Shown here: positions 45,297 through 57,376 of the stretch, piece after piece
Numbering within the stretch: position 1 is the first letter of the stretch
Layout of the letters: every line of letters starts with the position of its first letter
Source of the DNA: Collybia mongolica
Taxonomy: Eukaryota > Basidiomycota > Agaricomycetes > Agaricales > Clitocybaceae
NCBI GenBank assembly: GCA_013420905.1
Contig: JAAXNY010000008.1
Span: 992,001 to 1,056,000, forward strand
DNA: 64,000 nucleotides
Reading direction: 5' to 3'
Program-made: the position numbers and the translations under genes
The notes under the pieces: model-generated
Database searches by the model: none
Told to the model about the DNA's origin: nothing
The model's input: the letters and a program-made list of their open reading frames with translations, nothing else

Positions 45297-48200
45297 CTAT
45301 CTTTCAATATCAGGTCCCTCTGTCTCTACTTCGTCGACCATTAGTGGTACTTTATCTTTACCTGTCGCCTTCTCGTTAACTTTTTCGGGTTCGTGGTTTC
45401 GTAACCGCAGTTCCACCAGAAACTCCTTATCTCGGATAGACTGGGACCACGAGGATAGGAGACCATATAGAACGACCACTGATCGAAGCAGCCCAGCGAA
45501 CATGAAGATGCCAGGATAAACATGCATGACTGATATAAATCTGTGAGTTCATACTTTCTAGGCAAATGGAGAGTTCTTACACATGAACTTGTCATCGACG
45601 AGCAGAGTGGGCAAGAAGTACTGAACAGCTTGAAAAACGGCACCTGGGAATATAATCATCCCCAGAAGACCGCCTGTCACTGGACCAATCACCTCCCTGG
45701 TTGCCTGTATAGGATCAGGATGGGTCCAGCCATTGGTTGTGATCTAGGAAGCTGTCAATTTGTATAATTTATCAGAAGGCATATTCACTGACATGTTGCA
45801 GCCCTCTCGTTATGCGATTCGGCGGTTGTATTCTGTTAGCATGAAGAGCGATCTTCGCATAAAGCAGGCCGAGGGCCCATGTATCCACAACACGTATTCT
45901 TGGCGTCATGCCGGGATCCAGTGCGAGTCGAATAGGTAGAATGATGTAGAGCTCGACAACGAATGACACTAAAGTGGGGATGACGACCCCCAAAAAGACT
46001 GCCATATACGTAGCTTTCGCCATCCAGAGAAGACCCCGTTTGACGACTAGTACTCGTAGATCAGCGCGAGGTCCGTCAGTCCGTGACCTTTGTCGCCGTT
46101 TGTCTAATCGGTCAATGGCGATGCCGATAAGGTAACATCCCCACAGTAAATAGAAGCCAATAATTAGAGCATAGCCGTCGTGAACTTCGCGAGGGGTAAA
46201 CAGCTCGAATATGCTCCTTCCAAGCTGGATGGGTAGGGCAACGGCAACACCAAGTAAGACCGCGCCTATAACCCAGAGTAAAGCGATGAAACCAAGGACC
46301 CGATAACGGAAATGTGGAGGTAAGTACACCACCATGTAGTCGTCCTTTATGTTCCGTTTAGCTTTTTCAGCTTCCGCATTCTGAATATCCATCAGGCCCC
46401 TTGCTTCTTCATCCACAGGTTCTCCGTCTTCTGTAACCCCGGCGGTTGCTCGCATGTCGCGGGGAAGGGCGAGATTATCCGTGGCAGGAACCCGACGGAA
46501 TGTACCATCCCGAATAGCATCAGCCTCTGCAAGATCATTCAATGGGCGGAGGGAGAAAATCCTCCAACTCTTAGAAGTGTACTCCTCGTTGGGATACCGC
46601 CCGCCAAAGAAGTAGGAGGTCAGGCGCAACCTGGTTGCGATAGCTTTCCACAATATAGTCGCAAATTCTTTCAAACCTTTCTTTGGCCGGAAGTAGTGCA
46701 TCGTGTGTGGCAACACAAGATGGAGAAACAGAAGGTCAACAGGCACGTTGGAGAGTGGCTCTCTGTTAAAAAGTTGAGACAGGGCTGAATGCGGCCGCAG
46801 AGTGCTCTCACCTGTTTTTCCATCGGAATGGCATGATGGATTTGCTACCAAGTAAAAGCAGACCAGCGACACTCCCAACTACACATGCTACGACGCATGC
46901 ATACATAACACCACTGATGCAAATTTTTCGGAGTTGTGTGAGGGTGGGGCGGTCCAGTATATCTCGGATGGGGTGCGAGTTTTGGTCTTGGGGATCCTTG
47001 ATAAACCACATTGCACCTGCGCGCATGACACTTCGGCAACCGGAAAGCAGAACCGCAAATGAGTACCTAGATATAGAGTGAGCGAGAATATGTCAGACCG
47101 AGAATGTTACCCACATGAACATCGTCCCGGCGACCCAGTGGTAGAACATAGCGGTGAGAGGAGCCTGAAGGAAAAAGGCCGCCCGTGATAAAAGGTTGGC
47201 TTCCGGGAATAACCAGACAGTGCAGAGGTCGAGGATGATTCCGCAAGCGAGGGGAAATGTAACCAGTTCAATAAATATAAATGCCGCAACCTGTGAATCA
47301 CATAAACTATTGGGTGACACATTGGCGCGTTGAGAGTCTCTTTACACACCTTGAGAACAAGTAGCTGTTGTCGAACCGCGCTCCTTACTGCTCTGCCCGC
47401 ATTTTTAGCGTTCCCGACCGTCAAGATATTAAGGTAGAGCGCAAGCAGCAGGCTCAAAACGAGATAGCCAAGCATCACCGCAAACGCCCTGTCATTGGGG
47501 CCTTCTCCTAAAGCCAACCGAGCCCACGTTTCCCGGAATTGAACACTACCAGTTCGAACTTCTTTCCCAAGCATAGCGAAAAATGGTTCCGCCTTCACGG
47601 CCCATGGTGGGAATTGAACATCAAAAATGGAGGTGGTTTTCATGACTGTATCAGGCTTGGGTGTCGAGACAGTCCACGCAAAAATTCGTTCGAAGGGTTT
47701 GTCGGCAAAATGTGTGAAATGATTTTCCTGGGGGAGGCTTAGAGAATGTTGAGGCATTGAAATGATACGCTCACCATGTGAGTTGCAAATGTTGTGAGAC
47801 CTTGGGCTTGCTTTGTCCCAAAGATCTTTTCCACGACTAGGAGTACGGCAAGATACACAATGGCAGGGATATACTTCCCGATGCGGATGAACGGTGGCAG
47901 AAGCAAGTCGACGAGAAAGTAAGCCACAGTGTCGACAACGGGGTCTGTTACGATCCGAATGGCTCGTATTGGTAGATGTAGGATCTGGAAGAGGCGTGGT
48001 GGGTCCAACTGGCGGAGATGTGATCTTAATTTACTGAAATGTACACCGAGGAAGAGTAACGCACCAGCAGCAAGGCCGTAGATTTACCAATCGTGAAAGG
48101 AATCCATACGCCAAGCCCGATAGCAGTGTCGAGTACAAATATCATCAAAGCAGCCTGTAACAGAGCTCTAACATTAGCTGTGGTCAAGATGCCGGGGCAA

Positions 48201-50746
48201 CAACGGACGTACGTTTTGGAATACACCATAAACGGGTCCCCTCATACCGATAGCTAGCACCGACAGACCTTAACGCATTTACAATTAATTAAGATTGAAG
48301 CATACCTTCCATAGCACCCTCCATATCATCCTCGACGTTCCCCTCCATCTCATCATTGAAATCCATGGGAACTCCACCGTCTGCAGGATCTTGTCCTGCA
48401 CCTTCCCCTTGTCCTGCTGCTATCTCACCACGCCCAGGCGCAACGCCATTAGGAAGAGGTCTATCACCCTGAGCTCCAGGAGCATTCCAGACCTCAGGAT
48501 TATTTGCAAAGAAAACCCCTCTTCCCAGGTCCTGACCACCTTCACCACCCTCACCATTGCCTTCATCATTCTCTTCATCGTCGTCGTCATCGGGACCGTC
48601 AGAATGGTCCATATACCCACCATCACTCCCATCTTCATCTTCATCTTCGTCTCCATCTTCATCCTCATCCGCATCCGCATCTGCATCCATAACCACGTTT
48701 ACACCCTCATTCATACCCATATTATCATCCTCATCCCCTGTCATAATTTCTTTGTCCTCTTCGTCCGTTTCGCTGTCGCTCAGACACAGCGGCCCTACAT
48801 TTTGACCGCTACTACCGACCTCACTCTCCTGTGCAAAATACCTATCCAACTCATCTTTCGACAGTCCTTTGTCTCGAGGATCCTCCTCTCCGTTATCCTC
48901 ACCTTCATTTTCGCCTTTACCCCGTTGGGAATAGCTTGCCAACCCCGAAGGCCCAGCTTCGCTGTTGTCCAATTCTTCAGGAGCGCGATATGTTGCTAGC
49001 CTTGGCGAATCCAGCGGGGCTTCGAGTTGGGAGAGAGATTTGTAGTACGAGGCCCTAGTGTGGAGTAGAGATGAGGTAGGAAGAGGCGGGCGGCGCACCC
49101 CTGTTTTGGCCAGAGATGAAGTGGAGGAGGATGACGCTAGGTCTTGACCGTTTTCGTCTATGGGCACAGGTGATCCGGGAGACGAAGGAGTTTTAATATG
49201 ATCAAAGGAAAACGGAATATTAGCTCTAGGTGGTTCAAGAGCGACAGAAGGAAAGATCGCCGCCGTAAACGATGTCGCTCCAACTGCATGTTCGGGTTCA
49301 GCCGAACCTGACCGAACGTCCTGCGCATTTTTTTGGTTTCTTTCCAGTGATTGGAGATTTGCTGTGAATGTGAATTCAAATCGAGGGTCAACTGGCAGTT
49401 CGTTCAAAGGAGGGCTGCCAGACGCGGTTAGTGCCGCTCTGCGCCGCGCGCCATTAGCCCTTGCCGTCTGAACTCGACGGTACCACGCGTTTTTTTGTTT
49501 ACGCTCAACAGCATAATCCTGCTCGAATTTGTTGTCGCCACCGAAGCTCTTAGGAAGGAGTTTTCTCCGATTCCTCGCGGGTAAATCGGATTCAAAGGGA
49601 TTGGGACCCGCCATCCTTTGCCTAGCTTTTCCTTTTTTCCTCGCCCGTTCGAGGGGTGACCTCCCATGGTGATGTCTCTCGTCTCCAACTATGTGCCCGT
49701 TGACCCCGTCACGAGCCCGGAGTGCATCGATCGCCCTGAGCGCATCTACCTGACGTTGCGCTAACCCCTCATCAATAAACATATCTCCTGCTTGTTGGGC
49801 CCGCCTTGCCTGGGGTGGGGGGACTTCTGGGAAGACTGGCGCTGGGTGGACGACTGGCTGTTCATCGGGTAAGATTTCTTCATCTTCAAAAACTCCTGGA
49901 CGTGCGTTTTGAGAAATCCATTCTCGGAGCAAAAAGACTGCAACAAAAGTAAGGACGATGAGAGATGCGATTATCTGACCCATAAATATGTCTGCAGAAA
50001 GCGCAACCCAGACAGGGTGAGTAGTCCATCGACCCAAGAACGTCGTTGGTAGTGGCGATGAGAGGTCAGGTTGAACTGTGTGGTAAAACGGACTAGATAT
50101 TTCGGTAGCTTGTGGGCGGGGTCGTTCACTTAACCACCATGCACTAAATATAATACATTCGTTGACAGGAGCTTCCAGAATAATGGGGCGACATACGTAG
50201 ATTCACCCATGGAGAAGTACATTCGCCAAGTCCAAACTGTCGCCCACGGCAAGACACCCAGCCAGATAGTAGCCACTGCCACTGCCCGTATTGCGAAAAG
50301 TATTGCAAAGAGAATCTGCTGGAGTAAACGCCGAATAACCAATATGGCAGGGAGAGTGGGTGGCATGTCAGGGGCATAGACTGACGAAGAAATCTTTAAC
50401 ACCACGACAAGGTCTCTATATTGCGCCTCATACCTTTAGTAAAGGAGTAAGGATGTTTGCAGACATCGCAGGTTTTCTTCTTGCTATGTGCTAGCCATGT
50501 TGTCAAGCTATATAATAGTCTCAGGGCAGCCCAAAGCTATCGAACCCTACAGACGCTCACCAATCTTGATGAATGTACCGTATCGTACCTGAGCACTTGC
50601 ATGGGTGGAAAAGAGGTTGTTCTTCTTCTGCTGGTGCGCTACAGATGCGACAGGTATCTATCCAATGTTCAGTATTATTCCTGGTTAGCACTCCTTAAGG
50701 CTGATGTCCGCCGAGGGGACTAACCTTGCTCCTCAGCTTCCTGCAT
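45297..50746 (-). CDS. SSM4: Doa10/Ssm4-type RING-CH E3 ubiquitin ligase of the ER membrane
   Basis: This ligase marks misfolded proteins for ER-associated degradation. ATG 50746 begins MQEAEEQ; the next exons give TCRICSAPAEEEQPLFHPCK then CSG, and TWLAHSKKKTCDVCKHPYSF, a complete RING-CH (C4HC3) finger. Membrane segments follow (for example VWVALSADIFMGQIIASLIV then LTFVAVFLL, FIALLWVIGAVLLGVAVALP, LGVVIPTLVSFVVELYIILP). Between them lies a cytosolic region of about 450 residues (49900-48300) that is acidic, with Asp/Glu tracts and many DED repeats. About ten introns. The C terminus DEVETEGPDIER ends at TAG 45297-45299. Size of about 1,600 residues fits fungal Doa10 with an enlarged linker. 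Confidence 0.88.
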
Positions 50747-51931
50747 CTGTTGTAATAAAATTGGAAAACGAAGGTCAGAAACTGTTCAATTAAGAACTGA
50801 TTCTGGGAGAAGAACGAAAGAAAACAAGAAAAGGCGGTGTGGTCGATGGTTGCTCGCCGTTCGTGACGATGAGGAACAATACAATGCACAGACCGGCCAC
50901 TGAGTAAGCGCCGGCCATCCGGCGTGGCAGTTCGGCGCACGTGGCGACTAAGGCTTGAGGAGGTCGGACCCCGAACACTTTCAAGGCTGCCTCAACTGCC
51001 AGTTATTTCTGTGCTTGGGCCCTTATCCCATGTTGACACGATAATATGTAGCAATGGAATCCATTCGCTATCCATGTTTTTATTTAACCGCACAGCTCAA
51101 AGCGTGTACCTTGAGACTCAATTTTACTGTCAAACTTTCTCGGTGACCTCGCACAGCCCAGAATGTGCATTGGCCCTGAAAATTTTTCAGTTAAAATTTA
51201 ATATTGCCCTCCCGTTGCAACGAAAAAATGCCTAGCTCTCCAGCGAACTCCTAGACGTCCAAAATGTCACTACGGTACTGCTCCGATAAGTGAAGGCGTA
51301 CTATAATACCCCCATCAGGCTACATTCGAACCATACCGCACTTCGAGCCAAGAACTCTTCGGACGGCTACTCAAACAGACACACCAAACACACCAAGTGA
51401 GTTGGAGTCTCCTTCACAGATTGCCGCAATTAAAACCCGATAAACGAAACATGTCAAATCGCTCGCACTTGAAGGACGATGAAGGAACGAGGAACAAACG
51501 CTGCCACTTCCCCGTTGGACGCATCCCGAATATGTGAAATTGCTAACTTGCTTTAAGGATTTAGTGCAGGAGTTAGGTCAATTTCATCTTGATTTGACCC
51601 ACAAGGCCTGGTGGACTCTGTGAAATATGTCTGTCATCCAACACCTTCAAGATAACTTGGCATCTGCATGACAAGCCGCAATGGCTGCGGTGGCTGTCTC
51701 TGTCTGCCGGTACGTTCATACAGGGATGCGACCGCCGGCCTTTATACATGTCGTTTTGAAGCAAAGGAGTCATATTTTGAGATTGGCGTTCCAGATCGGC
51801 GATAGTACAGCAACGGCATTACAACTACAGTCAAACCTCTCATAACCCATACCTACTAAACCCCAGATCTACAACCAATGTTTAAACTTACGGCTTCCGG
51901 AACGCTGTATAAGGAAAGGAATTGCATAGTA
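50747..51931. other. intergenic region
   Basis: Contains scattered short open frames only. I see no gene, repeat or RNA feature I can support. Confidence 0.4.
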
Positions 51932-52830
51932 CTATCGATATGTCTTGCCCGATTTTTGTGCAGAGCTGAGCTCGTAGCTGGCGGTTGCTCCGAATGGGTA
52001 TGGGTTATGAGAGGTTTGACTGTAGTTCATCTCAAACAAAGTTAGTGGGGCTCTCCCTTGGGGACTGTCTCGAACCACCCTGAACGTGAAACTGGCGTCA
52101 GAAGCAAAGTTCTTGTTGATGATAATAGCCGAGGGCCCAACGGACCAACTGCTCTGATAGGAAGGCAAGCCAGGTCAGAGCCTATGTTTAGGTGTTATTG
52201 CCTGATTTTGTACAGTGCGCCGCCTGATCCCATGTTTCGCGCGCTTGTTACATTTCCCTGGGCGTCCCCGTATATCTTGTGAGGTCGCACGACACATCAT
52301 CCAAAATATAACGAAGGGACAATCAAGGAGCGACAGTGTCGGGGTGTCGTTGTATCTCCGGTTACTCTGAAGGCGACGGCGATCAATCCTCAGGTAGGTG
52401 ACATTAAAGGCATGCAGGGATTCTTACCGAGGCTGCCGCTGAGTTGACAAGATGTCGACAACCAAAAGTTCACACACCTAAGATCTAACAGCATTGCAAG
52501 AGGCACATCGAAAGGCACACAACCAATAGCATGATGGTGTCCTAGGTTCTTCGAGTTCGCCACAATCACGACAAGTTCCCATTTGTCTGTTTCAAAGAAT
52601 GCGAATGTACGGACAGGAGTCATGTTCGGAGAAACACATTACCATGAAAGATGACGGCCATCGTGCGATCTCTCCGCCAGCGTTTTCAAACTGTCCCGTA
52701 AACAATCGAGATGCGTTCCAGGTTCCGCCGTGGAGCGCGGGAGTGGTATTCATCATAGCGCTGCTGGTGTGAGGTTTCTTCATCTGAGGCAGCCAGCTCG
52801 CCCGATAAATCCGTCGTTGAATCAAATCAG
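51932..52830 (-). CDS. unrecognised spliced gene (possible)
   Basis: Minus-strand exons are suggested by a donor-acceptor pair at about 52632-52577 that joins TPALHGGTWNASRLFTGQFE and NAGGEIARWPSSFM to KWELVVIVANSKNLGHHHAI then GCVPFDVPLAMLLDL. A later open piece (52168-51932) reads SVGPSAIIINKNFASDASFT and ends KSGKTYR at its stop. Start could be the ATG near 52786 (MKKPHTSSAM). The segments show even composition and look coding, but no family is recognised and the connection to the last piece is unproven. Confidence 0.4.
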
Positions 52831-53199
52831 CCCAAGGTCATAGATGATGCGCCGGTCTCCTTCTGTAGCAGCAACGGTATCGAGATATCAAACAAGCTTT
52901 AAGCTTGCTGCCCGCGGTGGTTACGTTGCGGCCTTATGATGAAGCGTGGATGCTCACACTACTGATCGCATGTTACAGTGAGTAGGCTGCAGACTGTGCC
53001 GAACAAGCGGAAATGCACTAGTCCAAAATTATTTTTAGGAGAAGTCGCGTTTATATGAGAGTTCTGCGTAGCTAGAGAACGTAGTTTCCACTGCTAAGGC
53101 ACGAAATATGGCACCTGGTAGTGGTAAAGTGGATGGCGGGTAGGAAGTTTGTTCTTCCCACGGTCAGACTGGACGCTAACAATGGTCTGATTGCCAGTC
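52831..53199. other. intergenic region
   Basis: No gene recognised between the unrecognised spliced gene and the left end of the split MITE. Confidence 0.35.
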
Positions 53200-53865
53200 G
53201 TAACTCTCAGTAAAAAATAAAGTCATGCATAGTCAGTGTAAACTCAGCAGTAATGACAAAGTCAACGAAAAGTCATACAAGAGTCAACAAAAAAGGTAAT
53301 TCAAACTCATGATTTTGTCAACCCCCAATGTGGATTCGGCCATTTGGGAGGAAATGAATGATTTTTGACTACTTTGGGCTGGCTCTTTTTTTTTTTTTTT
53401 TTTCCTTCAACGTTTTTATATACTGCAATACAAAAGTACAGAAGCGGTCACGTGTAACCGTAGTCGTATCAAGTCGAGTTGTGATATGTCCATTATAGGC
53501 CGTCATATGAGGCAGGTCTGGATTGCCCCGCCCATTCCCGGTTGGAAGCGCTCCCTGAGTGAGCCCCCTTGTGAGGGGCCTTAAAATAGTCCCTTGTGGG
53601 AAACGAGAGCAGGCGTCGTAGCAGGGGGGCTCGCCCCCCGCGCCTCTCAATCCGCTTGGTAAATAAGTATTAGTGCGGCCACCCCTGCCGACAGGTTCAC
53701 CGGGGGGGCTCATCCCCCTGGAGACCTCCTCAAGAGGAGGTCGACTTAGTCCAGAGAGGCCGAGGCCATGCATGACCACTCACCCCGGGCCGAAGCCCGG
53801 GACTGATGCCTCGGTGTCGCAGCTACCCCTCAACAAGAACCTACTTACCGCCCAGTACACCCACC

Positions 53866-56800
53866 CTACTCTAAACGGGGCTCCCGGAAGACCCCAAAGG
53901 CCTCCGGGTTGTCGTGTAGGAAGTTGCTGACCCAGACAAGAGTCATCGTCCTCCCGGGCCAGGTTTTCCGCTGGTATAGCGGACAGTGCTGGAATACGTG
54001 TTCTACGGTCTCCTTTCCGAGGCCGCAGTCGCATTCGTAGGTCTCCTTCTCCTTAAGGAACCTTTGTCTGTACGTGCCAATCGGCGCGTGGCCCGTTAGG
54101 GCCCGCGCTAGCCTGACGGTATTACTGGTGTTGGTGGACACCTTTCCGATCCAAGTCCCTCCTTTCAGGTGGCTTGGCAATAGCTGCTTACTCCCTTCGT
54201 GGAGCGGCAAGAAGTGGGACCCTATGTAAGACTTTTGCTTGGCCAATTTGCTCCAAGCGTCCGTCATACGCAGGACCACATCCGCCCTCGCCTTAGCAAG
54301 GGATGTGTGTTTTACTTCTCCGTGCAGAATCTCCATATTGGAGGCCGCTTCGTGGGCAAGTACGTGTTCGCGCACCTCGCACGCCTTTGGTGTGTGGTGC
54401 AGAGTGATACTGGCGTCCGGTTTAACCATTAGCCAGTAAGCGAGTTTGGCCGATACGTTGGTGGCCCATTTGTGTGCCGTGTGATGCGTCGGGTCAACGA
54501 CCAGTTTGATTGCATTCACGGAGTCTGAGAAGACATCAATTTTCCGGATGTCTAGGTTAGGGATGCCGAGGGCCTTGTCCACCCCTTTCGAGATGGCGCA
54601 GGCCTCAGCATTGTCCGAAGTGGCATTCCCACAAGGGGCAATGCCGTTATACAGTATACCGTCCGACCAGACTCTCCAGGCTGAAGTAGCCTGGAGGTCT
54701 TCGGACCGCGGAACGGACCCGTCGCATATGATCGCGACTCATTTTGGGTCATGCTTAGCTTCGTTGATTTGGTTAGTGAGAACTTTCCCGAAATCAGCGA
54801 AAGCCTTCTTCCTCTTCTCCTTCTCTTCTTCGGGGGGAGGGGAGGGTCTGATCTCCACCCTCTCGGCTGCCCAGTCAAGTAATTGACTGCCCGGTTGCGC
54901 GAGGGGGAACACTGGGGATGCATCATCGCTGCAATCCTTTAGTCGGGCAAATGAATCCATTATCCCGGATTTGATTCTGCGCCTCTTGGCGACAGACATG
55001 CGGCTGACTGACAGGTGTGCCTGTCCGTCAATTAAGTTCCTGAGCGCGTGGCTCTTGGCCAAAGTCTGGACGCGGTAATGGCTCCTCTCCACCAACTTAC
55101 GGATGTGCAAGTGGATGGGCGGAAGGCCTGCGAGGGTCTCCGGGGCCCCTTTCGGGGTGGTCCTGAAGTTGCCTGTGATCCATAGTGCAGCCTTTCGTTG
55201 CATCTTACGGAGTGCGACTTTGCATGTTCAAGGATCAGGCCCATGGCTCTCGTCATGAGGAAGATGATGTTGTATGCTCTCTTGAGCATATTGTTGTTGT
55301 TTTCCCATGTCTTCGACTGGGATATGATGGTCCCGTCGTCGACGTAGGAGATGAGGTCAGATTCATTCCCATTCCGTCTATAGAACTCTTTTATGAGAAT
55401 GGCTAGAACGAGGGCCGACAGGATTGGGGATAGGGTGGAGCCCTGTCCCAGTCCTACGCTCGAATCGAATGGGGGGGATTCATCATCCCCCCAAACATAT
55501 CTGGTCTTGCGACCCACCAAGTACGACCGGAAGAACGCGACTATTTCGGGCGCGAACCCCTGGCCTTCCAAGATGTTGATCATCACCTCGTGGTTGATCG
55601 AGGGGAAAAATTGGGTGAGATCAAATGCGACCACGCTTGTCTTGACCCTCCTTGTCCATCCTTTGTGGACAATGTGGGTAAGGAAGACTCCGGCATCTTC
55701 AGTGGAGTTCTGACGAACACCACCGAACTGATTCGGGTGTAGTACTCCCGCCGCTTGTGCTTCAAACTGCAAGCGGGTGGATAGCATTTTCTCAATAAGC
55801 TTGCCCAGCATGTTTAGGAGCACAATGGGTCTATAAGACTTAGGGGTGTCGTAAGTTGCCTTCCCTGGCTTTGGGATGATGACCGTGCACGAGGCTTTGA
55901 AGTGTTCCGGCCAGAGTCCGCATGACAAGCATGCGTTTGCCAGCCAGACTATGACAGCCTGGGCTTCGGGTCCTATGAGGAGCTGTTTCAAATGCCTCCA
56001 GGTGATGTTGTCCGGCCCAGGGGCCGAACTGTTCGAGGTGCCCTAAAGGGCATCCCTCATCTCCTTGAGGCTAAATTTAGTCCAACCCCTGGTCGCGGGG
56101 GCCTTCCATTGGTCGCCCATTTCAGCCATGTTGGTTGGTCTGTCGTGTGCAGAGTTGAATGTACTGTGGATGGCGTCCCACAGCTCTTTGTTTGTGTTGC
56201 AAGGGTTGCCGTTATGATTGATCGTGACGGCAGCAGGCGTCTTGCGAGGCCCTACCCAGTTCATGAGGTCCCAGGGCCTTTTAGTGGTGTGAGACACTTC
56301 CTCAATGCGTTCATCAAAGAAGACCCTCTTGGCTTGTCTGGTGGCCCTCTTTAGAGCCCTCCAGTCGTCCCGTTTGTTAGTGAACATGGCCATCTCCTTC
56401 GCCTCCATGCAGGTCGCATTCCACCAAGGCTTGGATCGGGCGCTTACGCGCCCGGCCTCGGCGAACTTGTCCCACGCGGTCTTGAAGATGGTGGCTATCC
56501 GTTCAGTAACGCGTTCTATTCCCTCGGCTGACAGCACCTCTGGCAGCTCAATGGAGTCTAGGTTAAACCCAATCATCTCGAGAAAGTCGTTTTCCTCCTC
56601 CGATTTGGGCTTAATGCGCTTCTTCCCCTCCATGACTTCGTGTCTGATGGGGATGACCATGGTAAGTGGCCTGTGGTCCGAGGCTCCCGCCTCTCCCACA
56701 CGGACTTCTGCTTGATATGTCCTTGTGTTTTCGAGGAACACAAGGTCTAAGATAGATTCTCTGAGTTCGTTGTTGCGTGGTATATGCATGGTCACCCTAG

Positions 56801-57374
56801 CGGGCGGCCCAACTCTCTCGAGACCGATGTCTTGTGTCACCTCCAGTAGGGAGGTGGCTTTAGGGTTGTTGTCAACCACTTCGGGGTCCCATAATGGGGA
56901 CGGGCAATTGAAATCACCACCCATATAACCCATGTCACGGAACTTGTCCCAGTGATCGGATATGTGTCTGATGGCCGTTCCTTTGGCGTCAGAGTATACG
57001 TTGACTATCGTTTTCGGGCCACCAGGGCCCTTCAGCGAAATTGCAATGATGTCTCTATGAGAGACAATGTCTGGTCTCAACGCGGGCTTAGCAGGACGGA
57101 GCCTGTTGTGCACATATGTGAGGACATGCGGCCAGGCATCTACATCGATGCCCGGAGGGGAGAAGCACGTCCACTCCGGGTGGGTTGGCCCCCCAATTAC
57201 CGGGGCGCCTTCCTTCGCCGTGAGCGACGCAGTGTGTCTAACGACTTTCCAGGGGGGTTCCTGGATTAATAGTATGTCCCACTTAAGTTTTTCGGACTCA
57301 AGTAGCGATTCAAGCCAAAGTGTATTCTTTGCTACATTTTGACAATATATGCGCGCTCTAAACAACTTATTCAT
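53866..57374 (-). pseudogene. LINE copy 3 ORF2: near-complete, one stop and one deletion
   Basis: ATG 57374 begins MNKLFRARIYCQNVAKN, then IQEPPW, MGGDFNCPSPLWD, LDLVFLEN and SDHRPL, a full APE endonuclease. TAG at 56043-56045 interrupts before SAPGPD. RT has PIVLLNMLGKLIEKMLSTR, DLTQFFPSINHE, GLGQGSTLSPILSAL and intact YVDDG. A deletion of about 130 codons near 55215 joins EHAKS to RKMQRKAALWITG out of frame. RNase H follows (NAIKLV, FSDSVNA) and the end motif is CDCGLGKETVEHVFQHC. The deletion, not the stop, is the main lesion. Confidence 0.9.
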
Positions 57375-57376
57375 TA
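57372..57376 (-). promoter_or_regulatory. TAATG stop-start overlap of ORF1 and ORF2
   Basis: On the minus strand the ORF1 stop TAA and the ORF2 start ATG share one base. The same pentanucleotide recurs in copy 2 at 34051-34055. Such overlaps support termination-reinitiation of ORF2, as established for the SART1 LINE. Confidence 0.6.

Noticed and set aside
48295..48999. 234-codon plus-strand frame rich in Ile, His and Thr
   Set aside because: It is the antisense of the acidic Doa10 linker; the minus-strand reading fits a coherent spliced gene.
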